Origin: Phycisphaerae bacterium
GTDB taxonomy: Bacteria; Planctomycetota; Phycisphaerae; Sedimentisphaerales; Anaerohalosphaeraceae
Assembly: GCA_012729675.1 (NCBI GenBank)
Contig: JAAYCR010000025.1
Location: forward strand, 79,435-143,434
Length of the DNA stretch: 64,000 nucleotides
Direction: 5' to 3'
In this document: piece after piece, positions 16,343 to 24,734 of the stretch
How positions within the stretch are numbered: position 1 is the stretch's first letter
Layout of the letters: each line of letters opens with the position of its first letter
Position numbers and translations under genes: made by a program
Notes under the pieces: generated by a model
Database searches by the model: none
What the model was told of the DNA's origin: nothing
What the model saw: the letters and a program-made list of their open reading frames with translations, nothing else

Positions 16343-17383
16343 ATGAAAGCAAACTTGAAACCACAGATTTCACAGATGACACAGAAGAATCGGAAATCAG
16401 ATAGCACGATCGACCTGGTGTATGCCGAACAGGTCATCGAGGCCGAAGCGTCGGCGGTACGCGGCTTGACACGCTTGGTGTCTGAGCCGTCGTTTGCGCA
16501 AACGGTACGACTGTTTCATGAATGCACCGGCTCGGTAATCGTCACCGGCATCGGCAAAGCCGGCATCGTCGGCAGCAAGATCAGCGCGACGCTGGCCTCC
16601 ACCGGCACGGCCAGCCACTTTCTGCATCCGGCCGAGGCGGTACATGGCGATCTGGGACGCGTGCAGAATGATGATATCGTGTTAGCCATGAGCCACAGCG
16701 GCGAAAGCGATGAGATTCTCCGTCTGATCGAACCGCTCAAACAACGGGACATCCGGCTTGTCTCGATTGTCGGCGATCCCGACTCCCGGCTGGCGCGGCA
16801 CAGCGACGTGGTCTTAAGCATGGGCATACTCATCGAGGCCTGCCCGCTGGGCGTTGCGCCGAGCGTCTCGACGACGTGCATGCTCGCCTTGGGCGACGCC
16901 TTGGCGCTGACGGTGATGAAGGCGCGGCAATTCAGCGCCGAAGAGTACGCCCGGTTTCATCCGGCAGGCGCACTGGGGGCGCGGCTGATGACCGTCGGCC
17001 AGACCATGTGGTTCAAGCCCGATGAGCCGCTTCCGCTGGCGGCCATGACGGATACCCTTGCGCAGATGCTCGACGAGACGGCCGCCCTCAAACGGCGCGG
17101 CGCGGTGATGATCGTCGATGCCGACGGACGGCTGGCGGGCATCATTACCGACGGCGACCTGCGGCGGGCGATTTCGACCTATGGCGCAGCGGCCCTGCAG
17201 CAGACAACCCGGCAGGTGATGACCGCCGATTGCAAGCGTGTCCGCCCCGATACGCTGGCCGCCGAGGCAATGGCCATCTTTCATAAGTTCCGCATCGACG
17301 AACTGCCGGTGGTGGACGCCGACGACAAACCGGTCGGCCTGATCGACGTGCAGGACATTGTAGCAATAAAGATTGTCGGGTAA
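16343..17383 (+). CDS. kdsD: Arabinose-5-phosphate isomerase (SIS plus CBS pair)
   Basis: This 346-residue protein has a SIS sugar-isomerase domain (about 55-200: VIVTGIGKAGIVGSKISATLASTGTASHFLHPAEAVHGDLG, SHSGESDEI) and two CBS domains in the C-terminal 130 residues (for example AVMIVDADGRLAGIITDGDLRRAI). It converts ribulose-5-phosphate to arabinose-5-phosphate, the first step of Kdo synthesis. The kdsC gene follows 41 bases later. The first ~20 residues from ATG 16343 are encoded by a dispersed intergenic repeat, so the true start may lie downstream, for instance at ATG 16376 or later. Confidence 0.94.
   Translation: MKANLKPQISQMTQKNRKSDSTIDLVYAEQVIEAEASAVRGLTRLVSEPSFAQTVRLFHECTGSVIVTGIGKAGIVGSKISATLASTGTASHFLHPAEAVHGDLGRVQNDDIVLAMSHSGESDEILRLIEPLKQRDIRLVSIVGDPDSRLARHSDVVLSMGILIEACPLGVAPSVSTTCMLALGDALALTVMKARQFSAEEYARFHPAGALGARLMTVGQTMWFKPDEPLPLAAMTDTLAQMLDETAALKRRGAVMIVDADGRLAGIITDGDLRRAISTYGAAALQQTTRQVMTADCKRVRPDTLAAEAMAIFHKFRIDELPVVDADDKPVGLIDVQDIVAIKIVG
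16359..16389 (+). repeat. Dispersed repeat (CACAGATTT type) at the kdsD start
   Basis: AACCACAGATTTCACAGATG followed by ACACAGAAGAA matches a simple repeat style that recurs reverse-complemented at 46064-46100. Here it overlaps the first codons assigned to kdsD. It looks like intergenic repeat DNA read into the frame. Confidence 0.55.
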
Positions 17384-17424
17384 GAGATGTTAAATGCCAA
17401 ATGTTTAATGTTAAATGTGAATGA

Positions 17425-17946
17425 ATGGCCAAGAACATTGATTTCAAACAGATTCAACTGCTGATCCTCGACGTGGACGGCGTGTTGACCGACGGCGGCA
17501 TCATCATCCACGCCGACGGCTCCGAGAGCAAACGCTTCAGCGTCTATGACGGCCACCGGATCCGAATGTGGCATCGCGCAGGACGCACCAGCGCAATCAT
17601 TAGCGGACGCAAAAGCAATCCGACCCGCATCCGCGCCGAACAACTGCAAATCCCTCATGTCTTTGAGGGCTGCCTGAAAAAAATGCCTGTGTTCGAATCA
17701 CTGCTGAACGACCTCAACCTTCAGCCGGAACAAACGGCCTATGTCGGTGACGACCTAATGGACATTCCGCTGGTGCGGCGCGCCGGCTTCGGCGTGGCAG
17801 TCGCCAACGCCGCCGAAGAGTTGAAAGAATGTGCCGATTGGATCACGACCATGTCCGGCGGTCACGGCGCCGTCGGCCAGGCTGTCGAATACATCCTTAA
17901 ACAGGCCGGGGCGTGGGAGCCGCTGATGGAACGGTATCGAGTCTGA
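17425..17946 (+). CDS. kdsC: 3-deoxy-D-manno-octulosonate 8-phosphate phosphatase (HAD family)
   Basis: This 173-residue protein is the compact, capless HAD phosphatase typical of KdsC. Motif I is LLILDVDGVLTDGG (nucleophile Asp near residue 15). KRFSVYDGHRIRMWHRAGRTSAIISGR contains the conserved turn and motif II, and YVGDDLMDIPLVRRAGFGVAVANAAEE is motif III. It removes phosphate from Kdo-8-phosphate in LPS core synthesis. It lies between kdsD and an LptC/LptA-like gene, forming a Kdo/LPS-export group. Confidence 0.94.
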   Translation: MAKNIDFKQIQLLILDVDGVLTDGGIIIHADGSESKRFSVYDGHRIRMWHRAGRTSAIISGRKSNPTRIRAEQLQIPHVFEGCLKKMPVFESLLNDLNLQPEQTAYVGDDLMDIPLVRRAGFGVAVANAAEELKECADWITTMSGGHGAVGQAVEYILKQAGAWEPLMERYRV

Positions 17947-17969
17947 ATACGGACGCAAAGGACGATTGT

Positions 17970-20861
17970 ATGCGAAAGATCATCATTATTCTGACAGCCG
18001 TGGCGGTTACGGGACTGGCCTATTGGGGATACATCCGGCTGACCGGCGCCGGCGCAATGGAGCCGCCGACCACGCACACCGCCAAAGAGATGGACATGCC
18101 CGAAGCGACCGGCGATGCCCGGCGTTCGGGACAGCCCATCGTCCATGGCGCCGAACAGTCGTACTACATTACTCGCGACCCGGTGACACGGCAGATGACA
18201 CGCGTATTCGGCTTTTCGCGTCTGGTCAATCCCGGCCAACAGTCGGCCCGCTGGCAGGTGGAAAAACCATATATCATTTTTTATGAATCCGCCTTCCAGT
18301 GCCGCATCGAGGCGGACATGGGGCTGATTCAGACCGAGCGGGCCGGCTCAACTGTGACGCCGCAGGACGGCCAGCTTGAGGGCAATGTGGTGATACACAT
18401 CAGCCCACACGCTGACAGCGAGATTGCCGAGACGCGTCTCCTGTTGGATGACCTGCTCTTCAGCAGCGAGCGGACGGAATTTTCGACGGACGGGCCGGTG
18501 CGGGTGATCTCCAGTCAGGTCGATCTTGCCGGACAGGGGCTGCTCTTGCTGGTCAACGCCGCCGACGGACAGATCGAGTACCTGCATATTCTCGATTTGG
18601 AATTCTTACGACTCAAAGATTTCGTACAAACTGACGAGCGAAAGGCCGCTCCGCTTGTTTTGGCGACGGATGATGCAGAAACGCAAATAGACAAACCCCA
18701 GACCCCCTCAACAATTGCAGCCGAGGACGACGGTAGTGAAAAAATCGACGGGGACTCGCGTCTGTACCAGTGCACCATCGATGACAATGTGATGATTCGC
18801 TACGGCGACCGGATCGTGGTGGCCGGCGCCGATCAGATCAACATCCGTAACATTCTCTTTGCGCGGCAGGACGACCGCAAGCCCCAGCCCGATATGCGCG
18901 CCGCGGCGCAGAACACGGGCCCTGCGCCGGCAATAGATACCATCGACCGCGAACCGACGACAGAAGCGGAATTGCTGCAAACAGAAATCGCCGCCCGGCC
19001 GTCTATCGATACGCTGCTTGCCGACTCTACCCAGCGTGATGACAGCGCCGACGTCGTCGTGACCTGCGAAGGCGGTATCCTTGTCAAGCCGATGCCGCGG
19101 ACGAATGCGGCTGCGTCTCTGACACCGATCACCCCGGCCATCGAAATGAACGGCACGCCCCTGCGAATCGAACAAATCGACCCCCTGTCGTCCGAAAAGA
19201 CAATCCCGATGGCCTATTGCGGGCTGTTGATGTACGATACGGGCACCGAGGTGCTCGAATTGTTCCGCGACGCCTGGGAGAACGACATCGTCCTCGGCTC
19301 CCCCGCCGGACGCATCAAGACGCACGGCCCCGTCCTCTGGGATCGCAAGGCCAATCAGGCACAGATCGTCGGGCCGGGGATGGTTTATTTTGACGGCAAC
19401 GGCGATGAAAGTACCGACGCCGGACAGATCGCGTTTGCCGGACAAATGGAACTGTTCTTTGCCGACGCCCCGGCGCAGCAATCCTCGCTTCAACTGACCG
19501 GCGTGAATCTGACCGGCGGGATGTCGGCCCAACTGCGCGGCGACGGCGCACTATCTACGGCCGCCGATACCGCAAAACTGACCTTCGGCCCGGAAAACGC
19601 CTTGACCTCGGCGCATCTGGAAGGCGCGGTGCGGTTTGAAAACGCCGACGGCCCATCCTCCCTCGCCACGGCTGACACGGCCGTCTTTCATTTTGGCGAC
19701 GACCGCCAGCTTGCGCGCGCTGACCTGTCCGGCGATGTACGGCTTGCCTCCGACAGCGGACAACTGCACACCAGCGAAGCGACGATTGCCTTTGCCGCCG
19801 ACGAGACCGGCACGATCCAGCCGTCGCGGTTCGATACGGTCGCCGCCGCCACGCTCGAAACCCGCGACGCCACCGACGCCAAACAACCGCCGGCACGATT
19901 CGAAGCCCGCAGCATCAGCTACGATCTGCAAACCGGCTCCGGGCAGGCCGCCGGGCCGGTGCGGTTTGTCTTTTATCAGCCCGCCGACCCTAACGGCAGC
20001 CTGCTGACGGAGTACTGGCCCGTCGAGATCACCGCCGACGGCGATGCGGAATTTATCGCCGGGGCAGATCGCCAGATCGAGACGATCATCTTCAAACGCA
20101 ACGTCAGCGGCATTCAGACACTTCAATATGCCGCTTATACCGAACAGAATGCATTCAGCGCCGATACGATGATCGTCAAACTCGGCCGCAACACCGAAGG
20201 CACAGCGGACATCCAGAGCATCACGCTCCGCGACGGCGACGTGTATGCCGAATTTAAACGCACGCACGAAACGCTCCGTCTGGCGATGACGCGGCTCAGT
20301 TGTCAGGAAATAATCTACGACCGCACAAACCAGCGGCTGATCGCGACCGGCCCGGGCGAGATTGCGGTGGACAACAGCAACGCCGAAGCGTCCGCATCCT
20401 CCGGCGGGCTGGATATGAGCGGCCCGTCCTATGCCAAGATCGAAGGCTTTGACCGCATTGAATGGACAGCCGCCGACCGCCGCATCGTCGCCGACGGTGA
20501 CGCCGATGTCCTGCAGGTGTCCTATATACCGCTTATTGACGGCGTGCCGTCTCGCCTCATTCGCGCCGCCGCCGGACGAGTCGAGATCGAACTTGCCGAA
20601 GAGGCTGATGGACGAACAGAACTGGCCCAACTGACCGCCAAAGACCACGTCTTCTTCGAAGAAGAGGGAAAACACATTCTCGAAGGGTACACACTGCTTT
20701 ATAACGCCGCCAACGACGGCTGGCTGACCATCACCGGCACAGACGACCGCCCGTGCATGGCCGACGGCGCACGCGTGCCATACATCCATTACAACGTCAG
20801 CACCGGCCAACTCGAAACACAGCTGTCAACCATTCCGGGAGCGGTGACGTTCCCGCAATAA
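17970..20861 (+). CDS. Giant LptC/LptA-like (OstA fold) LPS-transport protein
   Basis: From ATG 17970 the product is 963 residues. It begins with a single membrane anchor (RKIIIILTAVAVTGLAYWGYI). The rest is periplasmic and built of repeating short beta-strand stretches with LptC/OstA-style phrases: AQIVGPGMVYFDGNG, TAKLTFGPENALTSAHLEGAVRFEN, TADTAVFHFGDDRQLARADLSGDVRLAS, LIATGPGEIAVDN. The position after kdsD-kdsC matches the usual lptC slot, but LptC is normally about 190 residues. I infer one long beta-jellyroll bridge that may combine LptC and LptA roles. An upstream in-frame extension to 17913 would overlap kdsC and is unlikely. Confidence 0.75.
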   Translation: MRKIIIILTAVAVTGLAYWGYIRLTGAGAMEPPTTHTAKEMDMPEATGDARRSGQPIVHGAEQSYYITRDPVTRQMTRVFGFSRLVNPGQQSARWQVEKPYIIFYESAFQCRIEADMGLIQTERAGSTVTPQDGQLEGNVVIHISPHADSEIAETRLLLDDLLFSSERTEFSTDGPVRVISSQVDLAGQGLLLLVNAADGQIEYLHILDLEFLRLKDFVQTDERKAAPLVLATDDAETQIDKPQTPSTIAAEDDGSEKIDGDSRLYQCTIDDNVMIRYGDRIVVAGADQINIRNILFARQDDRKPQPDMRAAAQNTGPAPAIDTIDREPTTEAELLQTEIAARPSIDTLLADSTQRDDSADVVVTCEGGILVKPMPRTNAAASLTPITPAIEMNGTPLRIEQIDPLSSEKTIPMAYCGLLMYDTGTEVLELFRDAWENDIVLGSPAGRIKTHGPVLWDRKANQAQIVGPGMVYFDGNGDESTDAGQIAFAGQMELFFADAPAQQSSLQLTGVNLTGGMSAQLRGDGALSTAADTAKLTFGPENALTSAHLEGAVRFENADGPSSLATADTAVFHFGDDRQLARADLSGDVRLASDSGQLHTSEATIAFAADETGTIQPSRFDTVAAATLETRDATDAKQPPARFEARSISYDLQTGSGQAAGPVRFVFYQPADPNGSLLTEYWPVEITADGDAEFIAGADRQIETIIFKRNVSGIQTLQYAAYTEQNAFSADTMIVKLGRNTEGTADIQSITLRDGDVYAEFKRTHETLRLAMTRLSCQEIIYDRTNQRLIATGPGEIAVDNSNAEASASSGGLDMSGPSYAKIEGFDRIEWTAADRRIVADGDADVLQVSYIPLIDGVPSRLIRAAAGRVEIELAEEADGRTELAQLTAKDHVFFEEEGKHILEGYTLLYNAANDGWLTITGTDDRPCMADGARVPYIHYNVSTGQLETQLSTIPGAVTFPQ

Positions 20862-20915
20862 CACCGGTAATTGGTTTCTTTGCTGCCGATAAACGCCGTT
20901 ATGAACCTAACGTCT

Positions 20916-20963
20916 GTACTAAGCGTATAATGTACTAAGCGTATAATGTACTAAGCGTATTTA
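20916..20963 (+). repeat. Three tandem 16-bp repeats upstream of the permease gene
   Basis: GTACTAAGCGTATAAT occurs at 20916-20931 and 20932-20947. A third copy at 20948 is exact for 13 bases (GTACTAAGCGTAT) and then diverges. Each complete unit ends in TATAAT. The array lies 43 bases before the permease start, so it could be a promoter with iterated operator half-sites or a slippage-prone spacer. Confidence 0.85.
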
Positions 20964-21005
20964 AGACAGGTCTTTGTCTAATAATAGGAATAATGGGATA
21001 TAGCG

Positions 21006-22052
21006 ATGGAATTTTTGACCGGCCTTGTGTTTGATTTTTGGGCGACGTTATCCGAAATGGCGCCTTACCTGCTCTTGGGCTTTCTGGTGGCGGGGTTGCT
21101 GAGCGTCTGCATTTCGCCCAACGCCATCGAACGGCATCTCGGCAAGCGAGGGTTCTGGTCTATTTTCAAGGCCTCGACGTTCGGCATCCCCCTGCCGCTA
21201 TGTTCGTGCGGCGTTATTCCGCTGTCGATGTCGCTGCATAAGCACGGGGCCAGCAAAGGAGCGACGACGTCGTTTCTGCTGGCGACGCCGCAAACGAATG
21301 TTTACAGTTTTCTGGTTACATACAGTCTATTGGGACCGGTGATGGCGATTTTCCGGCCGCTGGCGGCGCTGACGACCGGACTGCTCGGCGGCGGATTGGC
21401 TGAAATTTTTGATAAAGCTCCGTCTGCGTCTGTCGAACAAACCGAATCTCAGAATCCCGTCGGCTCCCCGCCGCAACGGCATTGGCTGATACGTGCGCTG
21501 CGTCACGGGTTTGTGGTCCTGCCGACTGATATCGGGCGTTCGATGCTGGCCGGTCTGGTGATCGCAGCGCTGATGTCGGCGGTTTTGCCGGATGATTTTT
21601 TTGCGTCGTATCTGGCCGGCGGCGGAGGCTTGGTTGCCATGCTGGTGATGCTTGTGGTGGGCATTCCCATTTATGCCTGTTCGACCGCATCGGTGCCGGT
21701 GGCAGTGCAGATGATCGCCAAAGGTCTTAGCCCCGGTGCGGCGATGGTCTTTTTGATTGCCGGGCCGACGGCCAACGCCGCTTCGCTGTCGACGCTGTGG
21801 AGTACGCTGGGCAAACGTTCGACAGCTGCGTACCTGATCAGCATTGCAGTTTGTTCCCTGGCGACAGGATTTATTATCGATCAATTCGTCTTTGCCGGCG
21901 GGTATAATCCGGATCATCTTAGCCATGGCGAGACGCTGCCGATGGGCTTAAGCAGCGTGATGACGACGGGGATGCTGGCCGTGCTGGGGTTTGGTATATT
22001 TCGCAAATACACCCAGACCAAAGCGAAGAAGCAAGCTGCCCCAACAGCGTGA
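21006..22052 (+). CDS. SO_0444-type Cu/Zn efflux permease (DUF318 family)
   Basis: This 348-residue protein has about eight to ten membrane segments. It shows the family hallmark IPLPLCSCGVIPLSMSLHKHGASKGATTSFLLATPQTNVYSF in the first half and a related GIPIYACSTASVPVAVQMIAKGLSPGAAMVFLIAGPTANAAS in the second, so the two halves are internal repeats. Cys-x-Cys in LCSCG is a likely metal ligand. The family exports Cu, Zn or related ions, or serves as an organic permease in some genomes. It stands alone behind the tandem 16-bp repeat array, which suggests its own control. Confidence 0.87.
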   Translation: MEFLTGLVFDFWATLSEMAPYLLLGFLVAGLLSVCISPNAIERHLGKRGFWSIFKASTFGIPLPLCSCGVIPLSMSLHKHGASKGATTSFLLATPQTNVYSFLVTYSLLGPVMAIFRPLAALTTGLLGGGLAEIFDKAPSASVEQTESQNPVGSPPQRHWLIRALRHGFVVLPTDIGRSMLAGLVIAALMSAVLPDDFFASYLAGGGGLVAMLVMLVVGIPIYACSTASVPVAVQMIAKGLSPGAAMVFLIAGPTANAASLSTLWSTLGKRSTAAYLISIAVCSLATGFIIDQFVFAGGYNPDHLSHGETLPMGLSSVMTTGMLAVLGFGIFRKYTQTKAKKQAAPTA

Positions 22053-22126
22053 CAAATTTTGTCCGGGGATTTTCATTTTGTGTTTAATTCGTTGCTTTTC
22101 GTGCGTGGATTGTTACAATTTTCGCC

Positions 22127-22732
22127 GTGCAATCTGATCGGATACAATTTATTCTCGCCTCGGCCTCGCCGCGGCGGCGGCAGCTTTTGAGGCAGGCGGG
22201 CTATCGGTTTGAGATCGTGCCTTCGGCCGTCGATGAAGAAGCATTTGAAACCGCCGCCACCGATTCGGTGTTGCTGAGCAAACAGCTCGCCCTGGCCAAA
22301 GCCAACGAAGTGGCCGTACGGTATCCCGAATATTTCGTTCTCGGCGCCGATACGGTGGTCGATGATGACGGCCTTATCATCGGCAAACCCGACGATGCAG
22401 CCCACGCCGAGGCGATTACCCGCCGTTTGTTCAGCCGTCCGCACAAGGTCATCACCGGTATTGCCTTGGTGTGCATCGCCAAAAAGATCGAGATCATAGA
22501 AGCCGACATCACGACCGTTTATCCGCGACCGCTCACCGAGGCACAGATCTCCGACCATATCGCCGGGGGCAACTGGCAGGGCAAGGCCGGGGCGTATGGC
22601 ATTCAGGAAACCGGCGATACCTTCGTCGAGCGTATCAAAGGGTCATTCACCAACGTGATGGGTCTGCCGATGGAACGCATCCAGCGCCTGCTGGAGGGGC
22701 TGGGCGTCTGTGCTTTTTCAAAGGAGGCTTGA
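22127..22732 (+). CDS. maf: Maf/YhdE nucleoside triphosphate pyrophosphatase
   Basis: This 201-residue protein has the Maf signature FILASASPRRRQLLRQAGYRFEIVPSAVDE, then FVLGADTVVDDDGLIIGKPDD with the catalytic Asp, and GAYGIQETGDTFVERIKGSFTNVMGLP. Maf enzymes hydrolyse non-canonical or surplus NTPs (dTTP/UTP in the YhdE subgroup) and can affect division. The start is GTG 22127. The gene is followed 47 bases later by the coiled-coil protein. Confidence 0.94.
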   Translation: MQSDRIQFILASASPRRRQLLRQAGYRFEIVPSAVDEEAFETAATDSVLLSKQLALAKANEVAVRYPEYFVLGADTVVDDDGLIIGKPDDAAHAEAITRRLFSRPHKVITGIALVCIAKKIEIIEADITTVYPRPLTEAQISDHIAGGNWQGKAGAYGIQETGDTFVERIKGSFTNVMGLPMERIQRLLEGLGVCAFSKEA

Positions 22733-22779
22733 TTTGGGGCGGGGTTTGTGTTATAAGCCGGTTTTGACCGGAGGGTCCG

Positions 22780-24018
22780 ATGCAAAATAATGAACAGCGA
22801 AAATCCGATTTGGATGCCGACATCCTTCAGTGCAAGCTGGACTTGCAGCGTGCCTTGCAGGCGGGTAACCGTGTGCCCCTGATCCCCGATAAAAAACCCA
22901 TACAAATCCCACAATCCACACAACCCCTTAATCCAGAACAATCATCGGAATCAAATGCACCTATTTCTGGATCCTCAAGATCGCCAAGCTCGCCTGTCGG
23001 CATACACATTATGCCTTTTGAAACGCTGCAAAAGAAAACAGCCTCTGCCGAGCAAGCGACCGCCTCTATCCCGTCCGAGCCTGAGCCGGACGTGTCGCCC
23101 GAGCCTGAGGCCCCCCCGCCGCCGCCGGAATCGATCGAGCCGCTGCACGAAAAAATTCACCTGCTGGAACAGCAGCTGGCCGAAAAGATCGGGCAGATTT
23201 CCGCACTGAAACTGCAAATTGAGGAACAAGCAACTGCTCTATCCGAACAGGCCGAGACGGTTCGACGGACAGGCGAGGAAAAAGAAACAGCAGAAAAACG
23301 ACTTGAGACCCAGGCCGCCGAGTGGGCGATTACCCTCGAATCGCTCAAGGAAGCCCAGGCACAAGCCATGCAGACGCGGGACGAGCGGCAGCAGCAATTG
23401 GAGGCTCTCCGCGAGGAGCTTTCTGACGCACAACTGCGGCTGGAGCAGTCGGATTCGACCAACGCGGCGCTGACTCGTGAAAACGCCGAACTGCTTGACA
23501 TACTGAACAATGTGCGTTTGGAGAAGGAACGCGAACGTGAAGACGCCGTTTCCGAATTTGAAATGACCGACGAAGATACAGATGCTTTTGATGATCCATC
23601 GCTGGAACCGTACTGCGAACCGACCGGAGAGATAATTTCCGAAGACGATGTGCATCTTGAACAAAAGCTGGCGGACAATGCGGTTCCAACGTTTAATCTG
23701 GCCGAGCAAATCTTGACCGAGCAGCGAAAGACATCCTCCGAACGTCGCCAGGGACCGGCTCGCAACGGTGGAAAGATAACCTCGAACAGTTCCATCGAGC
23801 ATGTGATGCAGCAGTATGTAACTGACAAAACCGCCCCGCCGCCGCAGGATCAACCGCTCCGCCCTGCCGGCCATTCGCAGCGCTTTTTGCGATGGCACGG
23901 CGAAGGACTGACCGCCTACCAAACCGAACTGCTGGACACCATTATTCACAATGATATCCGGCGTTTATGCGGGGCCAATGTTTCGTTCTCGCCGTATCAA
24001 TCCACGATGGACAATTGA
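22780..24018 (+). CDS. Coiled-coil protein of unknown function paired with a MinD-like gene
   Basis: I do not recognise this 412-residue protein. The N-terminal third is polar and proline-rich (about 40-130, ending EAPPPPPES). A continuous heptad-rich coiled coil follows (about 125-250), then an acidic stretch. The C-terminal part has an amphipathic TFNLAEQILTEQRK segment and a conserved-looking end, LTAYQTELLDTIIHNDIRRLC. There is no signal peptide or membrane segment. The next gene starts 5 bases after its stop and encodes a membrane-anchored BY-kinase-like protein, so the two probably work together, perhaps as scaffold and ATPase-derived partner (inference). Confidence 0.7.
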   Translation: MQNNEQRKSDLDADILQCKLDLQRALQAGNRVPLIPDKKPIQIPQSTQPLNPEQSSESNAPISGSSRSPSSPVGIHIMPFETLQKKTASAEQATASIPSEPEPDVSPEPEAPPPPPESIEPLHEKIHLLEQQLAEKIGQISALKLQIEEQATALSEQAETVRRTGEEKETAEKRLETQAAEWAITLESLKEAQAQAMQTRDERQQQLEALREELSDAQLRLEQSDSTNAALTRENAELLDILNNVRLEKEREREDAVSEFEMTDEDTDAFDDPSLEPYCEPTGEIISEDDVHLEQKLADNAVPTFNLAEQILTEQRKTSSERRQGPARNGGKITSNSSIEHVMQQYVTDKTAPPPQDQPLRPAGHSQRFLRWHGEGLTAYQTELLDTIIHNDIRRLCGANVSFSPYQSTMDN

Positions 24019-24023
24019 TCATT

Positions 24024-24734
24024 ATGATCGCTGAAATTGCAGAAGAAACCGGAGAGTGGATTTCATCGCTTATGTATTCCGGCTGGTTATATGCGGTGAT
24101 TGCCGGAATGGCGGTTTTTTTCTTCGTAACACTGATCTTGGGGTTGGTCTGGCTGTTTGGCCAAAAGAAAGAAAAACATCCGAAGAAAATACCGGACGCG
24201 GCACAGGATAAGACGTTTGATTACAACGCCCTGCTGGCCGCTACGGGAACACCCAACGGAAAACCCCGCCGTCTTCTTCTGGCAGCCGCCAGTCTCGACA
24301 ATCTGCCTGTTACGATTCCAGTCAATCTGGCGATTCAACTGGCAGCCACGGAAAAATGTCTGCTCATCGATCTGGATACGCGGCGCGACGCGTTGTCTCA
24401 CGTGTTCGAGATCGCCTCTGTGCCGCGGCCTGCTACGCCGGTGGTGACGGGCGTCGCGAACCTGCATATCTGGCCGGCTCATCTTTTTACACAGTTTCGG
24501 CAAATGGACCTAAAATCGCTGCTGGCCGCAACACAGCCAAGATATGATATCATCCTGCTGAACGCCCCGTATTTAGCAGCACACCCGGATCGCGGGCGGA
24601 TCATTCGCTGTGCCGAGTCAGCGGTGGTCTTCAGCAAAGACAAAAAATCTGCGGCCCCGCTGCGTAAGCTTCTTGACAAAAGCCCATGCAAAATCCTCAA
24701 GATGCTCGGCCCCGACGGCAGGCCGTTGGCCTAA
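24024..24734 (+). CDS. Membrane-anchored MinD/BY-kinase-like protein without Walker A
   Basis: From ATG 24024 the product is 236 residues. A strong membrane helix lies at about 18-45 (LYAVIAGMAVFFFVTLILGLVWLFG). The cytosolic part follows the CpsD/CapB fold in order: RRLLLAAASLDNLPVTIPVNLAIQLAATEKCLLIDLDTRRD. The P-loop normally reading GEGKST is replaced by LDNLPVT, so the ATP-binding Lys is lost, while the Walker A' strand LLIDLDTRRD is kept. A C-terminal Tyr cluster is absent. It is probably a pseudo-ATPase partner of the coiled-coil protein. It converges on the next gene with a 4-base overlap at the stops. Confidence 0.72.
   Translation: MIAEIAEETGEWISSLMYSGWLYAVIAGMAVFFFVTLILGLVWLFGQKKEKHPKKIPDAAQDKTFDYNALLAATGTPNGKPRRLLLAAASLDNLPVTIPVNLAIQLAATEKCLLIDLDTRRDALSHVFEIASVPRPATPVVTGVANLHIWPAHLFTQFRQMDLKSLLAATQPRYDIILLNAPYLAAHPDRGRIIRCAESAVVFSKDKKSAAPLRKLLDKSPCKILKMLGPDGRPLA

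Noticed and set aside
19551..20810. Minus-strand frame of 419 codons inside the LptC/LptA-like gene
   Set aside because: Val/Gly/Ala-rich shadow without motifs; the plus strand is a coherent OstA-style protein.
20916..20963. Tandem 16-bp units as a CRISPR array
   Set aside because: Units are contiguous with no spacers, too short, and no cas genes are present.
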